This document shows positions 1 to 7,178 of a DNA stretch of 8,505 bases, in pieces. Positions within the stretch are counted from its first letter, which is position 1, and every line of letters starts with the position of its first letter. Made by a program: the position numbers and the translations under genes. The stretch is from an uncultured Ruminococcus sp. (GTDB lineage Bacteria; Bacillota; Clostridia; Oscillospirales; Ruminococcaceae), in the NCBI RefSeq assembly GCF_946187255.1, contig NZ_CAMHRZ010000149.1:1-8505 (forward strand), read 5' to 3'. The notes beneath the pieces were generated by a model. That model was not told the origin of the DNA. It did not search any database and worked only from the letters and a program-made list of their open reading frames with translations.

Positions 1-11
1 GGTATAAATTC

Positions 12-42
12 ACCCCATATCCGTAATGGAATATGGGGTTTT
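12..42 (+). terminator. Possible weak terminator hairpin for a gene to the left
   Basis: Positions 12-20 (ACCCCATAT) pair perfectly with 31-39 (ATATGGGGT) around a 10-nt loop, and four T residues follow at 39-42. This could end a plus-strand transcript entering from the left, but the T-tract is short. On the minus strand no T-run follows directly. The gene it would serve is outside the window, so the call is an inference from shape. Confidence 0.3.
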
Positions 43-53
43 GAGACAGACTG

Positions 54-84
54 AGGCGGTACACAGAAATGCGTACCGCTTTGT
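54..84 (+). terminator. Possible second terminator hairpin, plus strand
   Basis: GCGGTAC at 56-62 pairs perfectly with GTACCGC at 73-79 around a 10-nt loop. Weak A-T and G-T pairs extend it outward, and a broken T-tract (TTTGTT) follows from 80. It would end a plus-strand transcript arriving from the left, in tandem with the hairpin at 12-42. The left copy of the long inverted repeat begins directly after it, mirroring the acpP terminator beside the right copy. Confidence 0.35.
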
Positions 85-151
85 TGCAATATCCCAATTC
101 GATTGTGTATTGCTATAAACGATAATTTATCTTACGGACTGCGGGAGACTA

Positions 152-187
152 CTGAGGGAAACCTTTCTGAAGAAAGGTTTTCCTCAG
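152..187. repeat. Perfect 16-bp stem hairpin inside the left repeat arm
   Basis: Positions 152-167 pair with 172-187 with no mismatch (one G-T pair at 158/181) around a four-base TGAA loop. No T-tract follows on either strand, so it is not a simple terminator. The same region of the right arm (about 324-357) matches in sequence but forms only a broken stem. Hairpins of this kind look to me like repeats scattered through Oscillospiraceae intergenic regions; that is recollection, not a search result. Confidence 0.7.
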
Positions 188-228
188 ACTCCTTTCCAAA
201 GACTTTTGCCTCTTTTGGTCGGGGGCAG

Positions 229-282
229 CGATGCTTCACAAATGTTGTTTGTGAGGGTGGTTTGCTATGTTTCGCGAGATAT
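229..282. other. Spacer between inverted arms, with a small hairpin
   Basis: This 54-nt stretch separates the two repeat arms. It contains a nine-pair hairpin, 234-242 with 248-256 (one G-T pair) and a five-base loop TGTTG. A short palindrome TCGCGA lies at 272-277. No coding signal is seen. If the arms pair, this spacer would form the tip of the cruciform or RNA hairpin. Confidence 0.55.
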
Positions 283-425
283 CTGCCCCCGCCCAAAAGA
301 AACAGAAGTTTCAGAGAGGGGCTTGGGGACAGCATTTATTCAAAGAGGCTCACTCAATAATCCCCGCGATCGGTATGGTAAATCATCATTTGCAGCAAAA
401 CATATCAAAATTGGGATTTTGCAAT

Positions 426-452
426 AAAAAAAGTCCGCAGGTGCGGACTTTT
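426..452 (-). terminator. Rho-independent terminator of the fatty acid operon
   Basis: On the minus strand, positions 452-443 pair with 438-429 in a ten-pair stem with a six-pair G+C-rich core (GTCCGC/GCGGAC) and a four-base loop. Seven consecutive U residues follow (432-426). It lies 14 nt after the acpP stop codon, which marks acpP as the last gene of the operon. The T-tract touches the outer end of the right inverted-repeat arm. Confidence 0.92.
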
Positions 453-466
453 GCAAATTTCGGAAA

Positions 467-700
467 TTATTCCTCGGTCTTTGCCTCGATGAACTTAACG
501 ATGTCACCGACAGTCTTGATGTTCTCAACTTCCTCATCGGGAATTTCAAGATCAAAGCTCTCTTCGATGCTCATGACCAGATCAACAACGTCCAGGGAGT
601 CAGCACCCAGATCTTCAGTGATAGAAGCGTCTGCTGTAACCTTATCCTCGTCAACGTCGAGCTGCTCAACAATGATCTCACGAATCTTGTCAAATACCAT
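467..700 (-). CDS. acpP: Acyl carrier protein
   Basis: This 77-residue acidic protein is the carrier of growing acyl chains in cytoplasmic type II fatty acid synthesis. The signature GADSLD places the phosphopantetheine-bearing serine at residue 35, and helix II continues with the typical DVVDLVMSIEESF. Length and composition match the family (77-80 residues). I chose the ATG at 700 because GGAGGG lies 7 nt upstream and MVFDKIREI matches normal ACP N-termini. An in-frame ATG at 766 would add 22 residues with no family match. It is the last gene, 87 nt after accA and directly before a strong terminator. In many Bacillota fatty acid operons acpP sits near fabH or fabD at the front, so this placement is less common. 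The long gap could hold a promoter or processing site giving extra acpP mRNA, but I see no convincing promoter. Confidence 0.97.
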   Translation of the reverse strand: MVFDKIREIIVEQLDVDEDKVTADASITEDLGADSLDVVDLVMSIEESFDLEIPDEEVENIKTVGDIVKFIEAKTEE

Positions 701-707
701 GTCATTT

Positions 708-713
708 CCCTCC
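708..713 (-). promoter_or_regulatory. acpP ribosome binding site
   Basis: GGAGGG on the minus strand lies 7 nt before the ATG at 700. It selects the 77-residue product over the longer in-frame extension starting at 766. Confidence 0.85.
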
Positions 714-787
714 ATTCTATACTTTGCTGGATTTATCAGCCGTTGTTCCCGCAGGCTGTATATCATACCCGATGCCTCAATGAAAGC

Positions 788-1636
788 TCACTGCTCATCG
801 GTCTCGGTATGCGAATGCGGGAACTCATCAAAGTCTCCCACAACTCTAAACTTATTATAGCGACTATTTATCATTTCGTCAAGCCCTTTTTGAAATTTTA
901 TTTGTAAATTTTGCAGACTTTCGGAAATAAAGGACGAAATGTTTTCTGCCGTCTGATTGGGGTCGTTGTGCGCCCCACCGTCAGCTTCGGGGATGATATG
1001 GTCGCATACTTTAAGTTTCATAAGGTCTTCGGCGGTTATCTTCATTATATCGCAGGCTTCGCGTTCGCGGGAAGCATCCTTCCACAGTATGCTGGCGAAA
1101 CCCATGGGCGAAATAACCGAATACAGCGCGTTTTCAAGCATAGCCAACTCATCGCACACAGCCAGCGCCAACGCGCCGCCCGAACCGCCTTCGCCCAGTA
1201 TTATGGATATCACAGGCGTTTTCAGCGTCATGAACTCCATGATATTGCGGGCTATCGCTTCGCCCTGACCCCTTTTCTCCGCCTCAACGCCGGGATAGGC
1301 ACCGGGAGTGTCCACAAGACATATAATGGGTCTGTGGAACTTTTCCGCCTGCCTTGCAAGCCTTAACGCCTTGCGGTAGCCTTCGGGATGGGGCATACCG
1401 AAGTTGCACTTCTGATTTTCCTCCAGGTCGCGTCCCTTGACCTCTGCGATGACCGTAACGGGCGTGCCGTGAAAAGAAGCCACACCGCCGATTATCGCCC
1501 TGTCGTCGCCGCACAGCCTGTCTCCGTGCATCTCCCAGAATTCGTCGAATATCATAGGTATGTAATCGAGGGCAGTAGGTCTGCCCTTATGCCTGATGAT
1601 ATCGAGCCTGCGGCTTGCCGAAAGCTGTTCATTCAT
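788..1636 (-). CDS. accA: Acetyl-CoA carboxylase carboxyltransferase, alpha subunit
   Basis: AccA pairs with AccD to transfer the carboxyl group from biotin on AccB to acetyl-CoA, making malonyl-CoA. The 282-residue protein has the crotonase-like fold motifs of the family: DTPGAYPGVEAEKRGQGEAI from residue 109, and the glycine-rich GEGGSGGALAL from residue 148, which forms the oxyanion region. It lacks part of the N-terminal helical extension of E. coli AccA (319 residues), as expected for clostridial forms. The start ATG at 1636 lies inside the end of accD, giving an 8-nt overlap (ATGAATGA), with GGAGG 9 nt upstream; this implies translational coupling that would favour equal subunit amounts. 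The last dozen residues are charged and poorly conserved. The call is secure from motifs and from the accC-accD-accA order. Confidence 0.97.
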   Translation of the reverse strand: MNEQLSASRRLDIIRHKGRPTALDYIPMIFDEFWEMHGDRLCGDDRAIIGGVASFHGTPVTVIAEVKGRDLEENQKCNFGMPHPEGYRKALRLARQAEKFHRPIICLVDTPGAYPGVEAEKRGQGEAIARNIMEFMTLKTPVISIILGEGGSGGALALAVCDELAMLENALYSVISPMGFASILWKDASREREACDIMKITAEDLMKLKVCDHIIPEADGGAHNDPNQTAENISSFISESLQNLQIKFQKGLDEMINSRYNKFRVVGDFDEFPHSHTETDEQ

Positions 1637-2518
1637 TCTCAGCGACCTCCTTTACCTCAGGCTGCTTGTGCAGTTTGAGCAGATGTGCCAGCACTCTGCG
1701 CATTTTGCTGCGTTCAACTATCATATCCACAAAGCCGTTCTCCAGCATGAATTCAGCCGACTGGAAATCATCGGGCAGTTTCTGCTTGATAGTGCCCTCG
1801 ATGACGCGCCTGCCCGCAAATCCTATCAGTACTTTGGGTTCAGCGATGATTATATCGCCCAGTGAAGCAAAGCTGGCAGTAACGCCGCCCGTTGTGGGGT
1901 CGGTCATTACGGAGATATACAGTCCGCCCGCTTCGTTGTGCCTTGCCACCGCACCCGAGGTCTTAGCCATCTGCATCAGAGATACTATGCCCTCCTGCAT
2001 ACGGGCACCGCCCGATGCCGTGAATGCCACCACAGGCAGACTGTGGGCAGTAGCGTACTCTATGGCTCTGGTTATCCTTTCGCCCACAACGCTACCCATT
2101 GACGCCATCATGAAATTTGAATCCATGACGATGATGACAAGGTCCATGCCGCGTATCTTCGCTCTGCCCGTGAGTACAGCGTCATTGAGCCCCGTCTTTT
2201 CGCGCAGCTGCTGCTGTTTGCCCTCATATCCGGGAAAATCTATGGGGTTCTTGGATATCATCTTCCTGTCGAACTCGCGGAAGCTGCCGTCATCGACGGT
2301 TATTTTCAGCCTTTCTCTGGCAGTAAGGCGGGAATGGTAGTTGCAGGTGGGACATACCTTGCCGTTCTGGTTGAATTCCTCTATGAACGTCACATTGCGG
2401 CAGCGGGGACATTTGAAAAGCAGTCCCGCAGGGATATCCGTCTTCTTTTTGGAGCTCTCATCGCTCTTGTCACTGCCGAGACGCTGTCTTACTACTGAGA
2501 AAAAGTCCTCGAACTGCA

Positions 2519-2519
<1 letters not shown>
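1629..2519 (-). CDS. accD: Acetyl-CoA carboxylase carboxyltransferase, beta subunit
   Basis: AccD is the zinc-ribbon partner of AccA in the carboxyltransferase. The 296-residue length is normal for the family. A four-cysteine zinc ribbon is visible at C37, C40, C56 and C59 (CPRC...CPTC). The crotonase-like core carries MGSVVGERI, ASGGARMQEG and the C-terminal GFAGRRVIEGTI block typical of AccD. The start ATG at 2519 shares one base with the accC stop (TGATG), and AGAGGT lies about 8 nt upstream inside accC, so re-initiation by ribosomes finishing accC is likely. Its end overlaps the accA start by 8 nt. No residues known to be essential appear to be missing. Confidence 0.97.
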
Positions 2520-3889
<1,370 letters not shown>

Positions 3890-3916
3890 AATATACTCCT
3901 TTAAAGACTATTGTTA

Positions 3917-4348
3917 TTATTTTATCGCAAAGGTGATCTCAGCGGATACAGCCTTCTTGCCGCCGACAGTAGCCAGCGCCTTGCCCACACCGATGGGTCC
4001 CTTCACCTTGATTATCTCGACCTCGATCTCCAGCGTATCGCCGGGAAGTACCTGCTGACGGAACTTGCAGTCGTTGATGCCGCCGAAAAATCCGATCTTG
4101 CCCTTGTTCTCGGGAAGTGCCAGCAGTGCCACCGCACCTGCCTGAGCGCACATCTCCACCATCAGCACGCCGGGAGTAACGGGGTACTCGGGGAAATGTC
4201 CCTTGAACCAGAAGTCATCAGCCTTGATATACTTTGTAGCCTTTACCCTTTTGCCAACTTCCAGCTCATTTATCTCATCTATCAGCAGGAACGGGTCGCG
4301 GTGGGGTATTATCTCCATTATCTGCTCTTTGTTCATTAATACTGCCAT
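3917..4348 (-). CDS. fabZ: 3-hydroxyacyl-ACP dehydratase
   Basis: FabZ removes water from 3-hydroxyacyl-ACP to give trans-2-enoyl-ACP. The 143-residue protein has the single hotdog fold of the family. The active-site motif is clear: HFPEYPVTPGVLMVEMCAQA, with catalytic H51 and E65. The N-terminal IMEIIPHRDPFLLIDEI is typical FabZ. The pattern PVTPGVLMVE favours FabZ over FabA, so this enzyme is not by itself evidence for a FabA-type unsaturated fatty acid route. GGAGGA lies 6 nt before the chosen ATG; the in-frame ATG at codon 5 is less well placed. It lies 22 nt after the second membrane-protein gene, which separates it from its usual neighbour accB. Confidence 0.97.
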   Translation of the reverse strand: MAVLMNKEQIMEIIPHRDPFLLIDEINELEVGKRVKATKYIKADDFWFKGHFPEYPVTPGVLMVEMCAQAGAVALLALPENKGKIGFFGGINDCKFRQQVLPGDTLEIEVEIIKVKGPIGVGKALATVGGKKAVSAEITFAIK

Positions 4349-4370
4349 TGTATTTCCTCCGTTATATTTA

Positions 4371-4805
4371 CTATTTCCTGTGAATAAAGGTGCTGACCGC
4401 CGAAAAAAGGAGGTATCCTGCGGTGAGCAGCACCATGCATACTGTGACTGCCAGCTTTTGCAGATCTTCTCCGCCGTAGACAGATGATGTATACTCCTTA
4501 TACATCATCAGATATGTCACCGCGCATGAAACGAGCCATATACCCGCCCGCAAAAGGCTTTCCGACAGCTTTTCGGGGTGACGGATATCAAGTATCCCAG
4601 CCATCGCCTTGTATATCAGCGCCGGCAGAAAAGCGGGAAGTATCAGCAGGATAAGCAATACCGCGATAAGCGGCAGGATATCCGCCGATAAACAGCACCC
4701 GAATATCATATACCACGCTGCATCGGTCAGCACACAAAACAGCGTGTGCTTCAAAAGCTGATCATTATCTGTTATATGTCTTCCCTTGTCCATAAGAATT
4801 GCCAT
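4371..4805 (-). CDS. Small four-helix membrane protein, unknown function
   Basis: I do not recognise this family. The 144-residue product has four likely membrane segments at about 19-38, 43-66, 84-101 and 118-140, with a charged loop between the second and third (HPEKLSESLLR) and a short basic C-terminus (HRK). No catalytic motif or signal peptide is visible. The ATG at 4805 is chosen because AAGGAT lies 6 nt upstream; an in-frame ATG at 4940 would overlap the upstream gene by over 100 nt and add 45 residues that look unlike protein. It shares a helix count and two motifs with the upstream gene product: GIWLV at the start of helix 3 (88-92) and YGGED after it (110-114). This suggests a tandem duplication followed by strong divergence. 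Spacing of 29 and 22 nt to its neighbours places it within the operon. Confidence 0.8.
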   Translation of the reverse strand: MAILMDKGRHITDNDQLLKHTLFCVLTDAAWYMIFGCCLSADILPLIAVLLILLILPAFLPALIYKAMAGILDIRHPEKLSESLLRAGIWLVSCAVTYLMMYKEYTSSVYGGEDLQKLAVTVCMVLLTAGYLLFSAVSTFIHRK

Positions 4806-4834
4806 ACTGTTATCCTTGGTCCTGTGTGCTGTAA

Positions 4835-5305
4835 CTAATAATGAACATAGACCTCTTTCATGTCCGCTCCCGTTAATTTTCTCACTATCTTCCTGCCCAG
4901 TTTGAACAGCGGCGTGACAAATACCACACTGAGGCTGCACAGCACCAGATATATGAGGTAGGCTTCTTCTTCGCCGTAAAAGGACGCATCTTCAAATATA
5001 TCGCTGTCGATAAGCAGGTAGATCGGCATTCCCAGCGGGAACAACGTCACCAGCCATATACCTATCTCCTTGAAATGCCTGGCAACGGCAGTGTCTTTTT
5101 CGCCCGTGAGCCGCCTGTAGAATACCAGATAGCATATCGGCAGCGCCAGCAGGGGCAGTACGAGAAAAAACATTATTTCCGGTATATCGCCGGACAAATC
5201 ATAGTCAAGTTTCCCGCAGATGATATTTGCGATATATCCGACTATATGCACACCGATGCAGAATAACAGAAAGTTTCGTCTTGGGTGAGGTTCATACTCA
5301 TACAT
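4835..5305 (-). CDS. Small four-helix membrane protein, unknown function
   Basis: I do not recognise this family. The 156-residue product begins with a short basic segment (HPRR) and has four likely membrane helices at about 11-31, 41-63, 81-99 and 115-136, then a basic, probably cytoplasmic tail (LGRKIVRKLTG). No enzymatic motif is visible. The ATG at 5305 is preferred because GGAGGT lies 6 nt upstream; an in-frame GTG at 5326 has no matching site. Helix 3 starts with GIWLV (82-86), and YGEEEA (110-115) follows before helix 4. The next gene product has GIWLV and YGGED in the same order. The gene sits 49 nt after accB and 29 nt before its relative, in the reading direction of the operon. A link to membrane lipid status is possible from context only. 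Confidence 0.8.
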   Translation of the reverse strand: MYEYEPHPRRNFLLFCIGVHIVGYIANIICGKLDYDLSGDIPEIMFFLVLPLLALPICYLVFYRRLTGEKDTAVARHFKEIGIWLVTLFPLGMPIYLLIDSDIFEDASFYGEEEAYLIYLVLCSLSVVFVTPLFKLGRKIVRKLTGADMKEVYVHY

Positions 5306-5311
5306 AATGTT

Positions 5312-5317
5312 ACCTCC
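5312..5317 (-). promoter_or_regulatory. Ribosome binding site setting the first membrane-protein start
   Basis: GGAGGT on the minus strand lies 6 nt before the ATG at 5305. It falls between that ATG and the in-frame GTG at 5326, so it supports the shorter 156-residue product. Confidence 0.8.
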
Positions 5318-5354
5318 GACTGTCACAAAGCCTGTCCCTTTCGGGAAAGCTGCG

Positions 5355-5834
5355 TCACTCCAGTATCATCACAGTCTGTCCGTATTCCACAGCATCGCCG
5401 TTGTTTACGCATATCTCCTTTACAACGCCGTCCAGCTCGCAGGGCACTTCGCTCATGACCTTCATGGACTCTATGATAAATATGATATCGCCTTTCTTTA
5501 CCCTGTCGCCCACACTGACAAAGGGCTTGCTGTCGGGGGAGGGTGCCGAATAGAATGTGCCGACGATGGGAGCTTTTACTTCCTTGCCGGGAGCTGCAGG
5601 TGCGGGTGCGGGGGTATCTCCGCCCTGTACGGGAGGCATACCTATAGGTGCGCCCATAGGAGGCATCATGCCCATCGGGGGCGTATACGGGGGCGGGGGA
5701 GTCCTTTTGCCCTTGAGGGTTATAGTCTTGCCGCCGTCTGTTATTGTCAGCTCCGAAAGCTCCTTCTCATTAATGATATCAGCGAGCTTCTCTATCGTTT
5801 CAAGGTCAAACTGACCGTATATCTTTTCACTCAT
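5355..5834 (-). CDS. accB: Biotin carboxyl carrier protein of acetyl-CoA carboxylase
   Basis: AccB carries the biotin that shuttles carboxyl groups between AccC and AccAD. The 159-residue protein has three parts: an N-terminal helical region (1-45), a flexible linker rich in proline, methionine, glycine and alanine (about 46-83), and a C-terminal biotinyl domain (about 84-159). Lysine 125 in ESMKVM is the expected biotinylation site; serine replaces the common alanine before MK. The block FYSAPSPDSKPFVSVGD (94-110) matches the protruding thumb of bacterial AccB and separates it from lipoyl domains and decarboxylase carriers. GAGGAG lies 10 nt before the ATG, slightly far. The gene is 22 nt after fabF. 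It is separated from fabZ by the two membrane-protein genes. No biotin ligase is present in the window. Confidence 0.97.
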   Translation of the reverse strand: MSEKIYGQFDLETIEKLADIINEKELSELTITDGGKTITLKGKRTPPPPYTPPMGMMPPMGAPIGMPPVQGGDTPAPAPAAPGKEVKAPIVGTFYSAPSPDSKPFVSVGDRVKKGDIIFIIESMKVMSEVPCELDGVVKEICVNNGDAVEYGQTVMILE

Positions 5835-5856
5835 CGGTGATATTCTCCTCTTGTAA

Positions 5857-7092
5857 TTATTTGCACTTTATGATACATATAGTAGCGTTGTGTCCGCCGA
5901 ATCCCAGCGAGTTGGAAAGCGCCGCATTTACGGTCATCTCGCGGTTGCCCTCTGTGACGTAGTCCAGATCGCATTCGGGGTCGGGGGTGGTGTATCCAAC
6001 TGTTCTGTGTACGAAGTCGTTCTTTACCGAAAGTGCGGTGACTATGGCTTCAACGCCGCCCGCAGCGCCCAGCAGGTGTCCTATCATGGACTTGGTGGAA
6101 TTTATAGCCACCTTGCGTGCAGCTTCTTCGCCCAGTGCCAGCTTGATAGCCTTTGTCTCATACTTGTCGTTCAGTCCCGTGGAAGTTCCGTGAGCGTTGA
6201 TGTAGTCCACCTGATCCGCAGTGAGTCCTGCTTCTTCGTAAGCGTACTTCATGCCGTAAGCCGCAGCGTCGCCGTCGGGAGAGGGGCTTGTCATGTGGTA
6301 AGCGTCGCCTGTTGCGCCGTAGCCCGCTATCTCAGCGATGATGTTTGCACCTCTTGCCTTTGCGTGTTCATATTCTTCAAGCACCAGCATACCCGAACCT
6401 TCGCCCAGTACAAAGCCCTGCCTGTTTGCATCAAAGGGGGTAGATGCCTTTTCTATCTCGGTCGCCTGTGAGAGCGCCTTCATATTGTTAAAGCCCGACA
6501 TTGCAAAGCGGGATACGCAAGCCTCCGAACCGCCGCAAAGGCAGGCATCCAGATAGCCGTCCTTTATCTTGCGGAAAGCCTCACCGATAGCGTGAGTTGC
6601 TGATGCGCAGGCTGTGGTCGTGCAGTAATTGTCGCCCTTGAAGCCTGTCTTCATCGCAACGGTGCCCGCTGCCATATTTCCTATCATCATGGGGATGAAG
6701 AATACCGATACCTTGTCGGGCTTCTGGTTGAACTTGGTGACCTCAGCTTCGGTCATGTTGAGTCCGCCGATGCCTACGCCTATTATCACGCCCACACGGA
6801 AGGGGTCAAGATCCTTGAGGTCTGTGCCCGCATTTTCCAGTGCCTGCTTTGAAGCATACAGCGCGAACTGGGTAAATCTGTCCATCCTGCGGGCTTCCTT
6901 CTTGTCTATGTAAGCAGAGGGATCAAAGTCCTTTACTGCGCCGACTACCTTTACGGGAAAATTGCTGGTGTCGAACTGATCCACAAAGCTGATGCCGACC
7001 TTGTTAGCTTTGATATTCTCCCAGAATTCCTCGACGCTTTTGCCCAGAGGATTGACTGTTCCCATACCTGTTATTACTACTCTTCTGCTCAA
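5857..7092 (-). CDS. fabF: 3-oxoacyl-ACP synthase II (KAS II)
   Basis: FabF condenses malonyl-ACP with acyl-ACP to extend the chain by two carbons. With the chosen start it has 411 residues, close to E. coli FabF (413). The thiolase-fold Cys-His-His triad is present: C162 in TTACASATH, H301 in NAHGTST and H339 in SMIGHLLGAAGG. The gating phenylalanine lies in NSLGFGGHN near residue 398. I chose TTG at 7092, which gives MSRRVVITGMG, the usual FabF N-terminus; AAGGAG lies 8 nt upstream. A GTG at 7101 would add three residues but overlaps the base right after that site, leaving no usable spacing. The gene follows fabG after 86 nt and precedes accB by 22 nt. The Cys-His-His triad excludes FabH, which uses Cys-His-Asn; FabF rather than FabB is inferred from context. 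Confidence 0.96.
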   Translation of the reverse strand: MSRRVVITGMGTVNPLGKSVEEFWENIKANKVGISFVDQFDTSNFPVKVVGAVKDFDPSAYIDKKEARRMDRFTQFALYASKQALENAGTDLKDLDPFRVGVIIGVGIGGLNMTEAEVTKFNQKPDKVSVFFIPMMIGNMAAGTVAMKTGFKGDNYCTTTACASATHAIGEAFRKIKDGYLDACLCGGSEACVSRFAMSGFNNMKALSQATEIEKASTPFDANRQGFVLGEGSGMLVLEEYEHAKARGANIIAEIAGYGATGDAYHMTSPSPDGDAAAYGMKYAYEEAGLTADQVDYINAHGTSTGLNDKYETKAIKLALGEEAARKVAINSTKSMIGHLLGAAGGVEAIVTALSVKNDFVHRTVGYTTPDPECDLDYVTEGNREMTVNAALSNSLGFGGHNATICIIKCK

Positions 7093-7100
7093 TTGAAACA

Positions 7101-7106
7101 CTCCTT
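7101..7106 (-). promoter_or_regulatory. fabF ribosome binding site pointing to a TTG start
   Basis: AAGGAG on the minus strand (7106-7101) lies 8 nt before TTG at 7092. Its last base is the first base of an in-frame GTG at 7101, which therefore cannot be served by it. The next in-frame ATG lies within the conserved ITGMG motif and would remove conserved residues. Confidence 0.8.
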
Positions 7107-7116
7107 GCTTTTTGGA

Positions 7117-7134
7117 ACGGGGGCGTGACCCCGT
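7117..7134 (-). other. Hairpin in the fabG-fabF gap
   Basis: ACGGGG and CCCCGT (7117-7122 and 7129-7134) form a six-pair stem with a six-base loop. No T-tract follows on the minus strand, so it is not a standard terminator. A weaker four-pair hairpin (7142-7145 with 7151-7154) precedes it. Together they occupy part of one of the two longest gaps in the operon. Possible roles are mRNA processing, stability or attenuation; none is shown by the sequence. Confidence 0.45.
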
Positions 7135-7178
7135 GTATGCTGTCCTTTCCGGACGTATATTCTATATTGTCTGCGCGG

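Larger units (their letters stand above)
80..428. repeat. Long imperfect inverted repeat (two ~147-bp arms, 54-nt spacer)
   Basis: The left arm (80-228) matches the reverse complement of the right arm (283-428). Hand alignment gives 15/16 identical at 84-99 versus 409-424, 30/40 at 106-145 versus 363-402, 10/13 at 147-159 versus 350-362, 18/26 at 161-186 versus 324-349, 13/24 at 188-211 versus 300-323, and 16/17 at 212-228 versus 283-299. Including the poorly matching block 100-105 and the edge, this is about 106/146 with three single-base gaps. The outer and inner ends are best conserved. No open frame here has a ribosome binding site or recognisable protein, and none of the 1-425 region looks coding. 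The likeliest reading is two inverted copies of a dispersed intergenic repeat, or a foldback/MITE-like element. I see no clear target-site duplication. Confidence 0.75.

Noticed and set aside
90..130. AT-rich TATAAA and TAATTT boxes suggesting a promoter
   Set aside because: No -35 hexamer at suitable spacing on either strand and no gene downstream; the bases belong to the repeat arm.
103..360. Plus-strand open frame of 85 codons
   Set aside because: It runs across both arms of the inverted repeat, has no ribosome binding site and no recognisable protein character. Frames of this kind arise easily in repeats.
80..428. Insertion sequence with TA or other target duplication
   Set aside because: No transposase frame is present, and the bases outside the arms (around 79 and 429) show no clear direct duplication. 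An element of this type remains possible but is not called.
1..466. CRISPR array or tRNA gene in the gene-free region
   Set aside because: There are no evenly spaced direct repeats; the repetition is inverted and occurs twice. No cloverleaf or CCA-ended tRNA pattern is seen.
762..790. Possible promoter for acpP with a TATGAT -10 box
   Set aside because: At 17-nt spacing the -35 position reads TGAGCT, a poor match; the better TTGAGG is far too close. Not enough to call.
267..860. Plus-strand open frame of 197 codons
   Set aside because: It is antisense to acpP and the end of accA, starts inside the repeat spacer, and gives a serine-rich sequence typical of a shadow frame.
4371..4940. Longer 189-residue version of the second membrane protein
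   Set aside because: The extra 45 residues overlap the upstream membrane-protein gene and lack membrane or domain character. The ATG at 4805 has its own ribosome binding site.
5335..5346. Short hairpin with a GAAA loop between accB and the first membrane gene
   Set aside because: Only four base pairs and no T-tract; too small to support a function.
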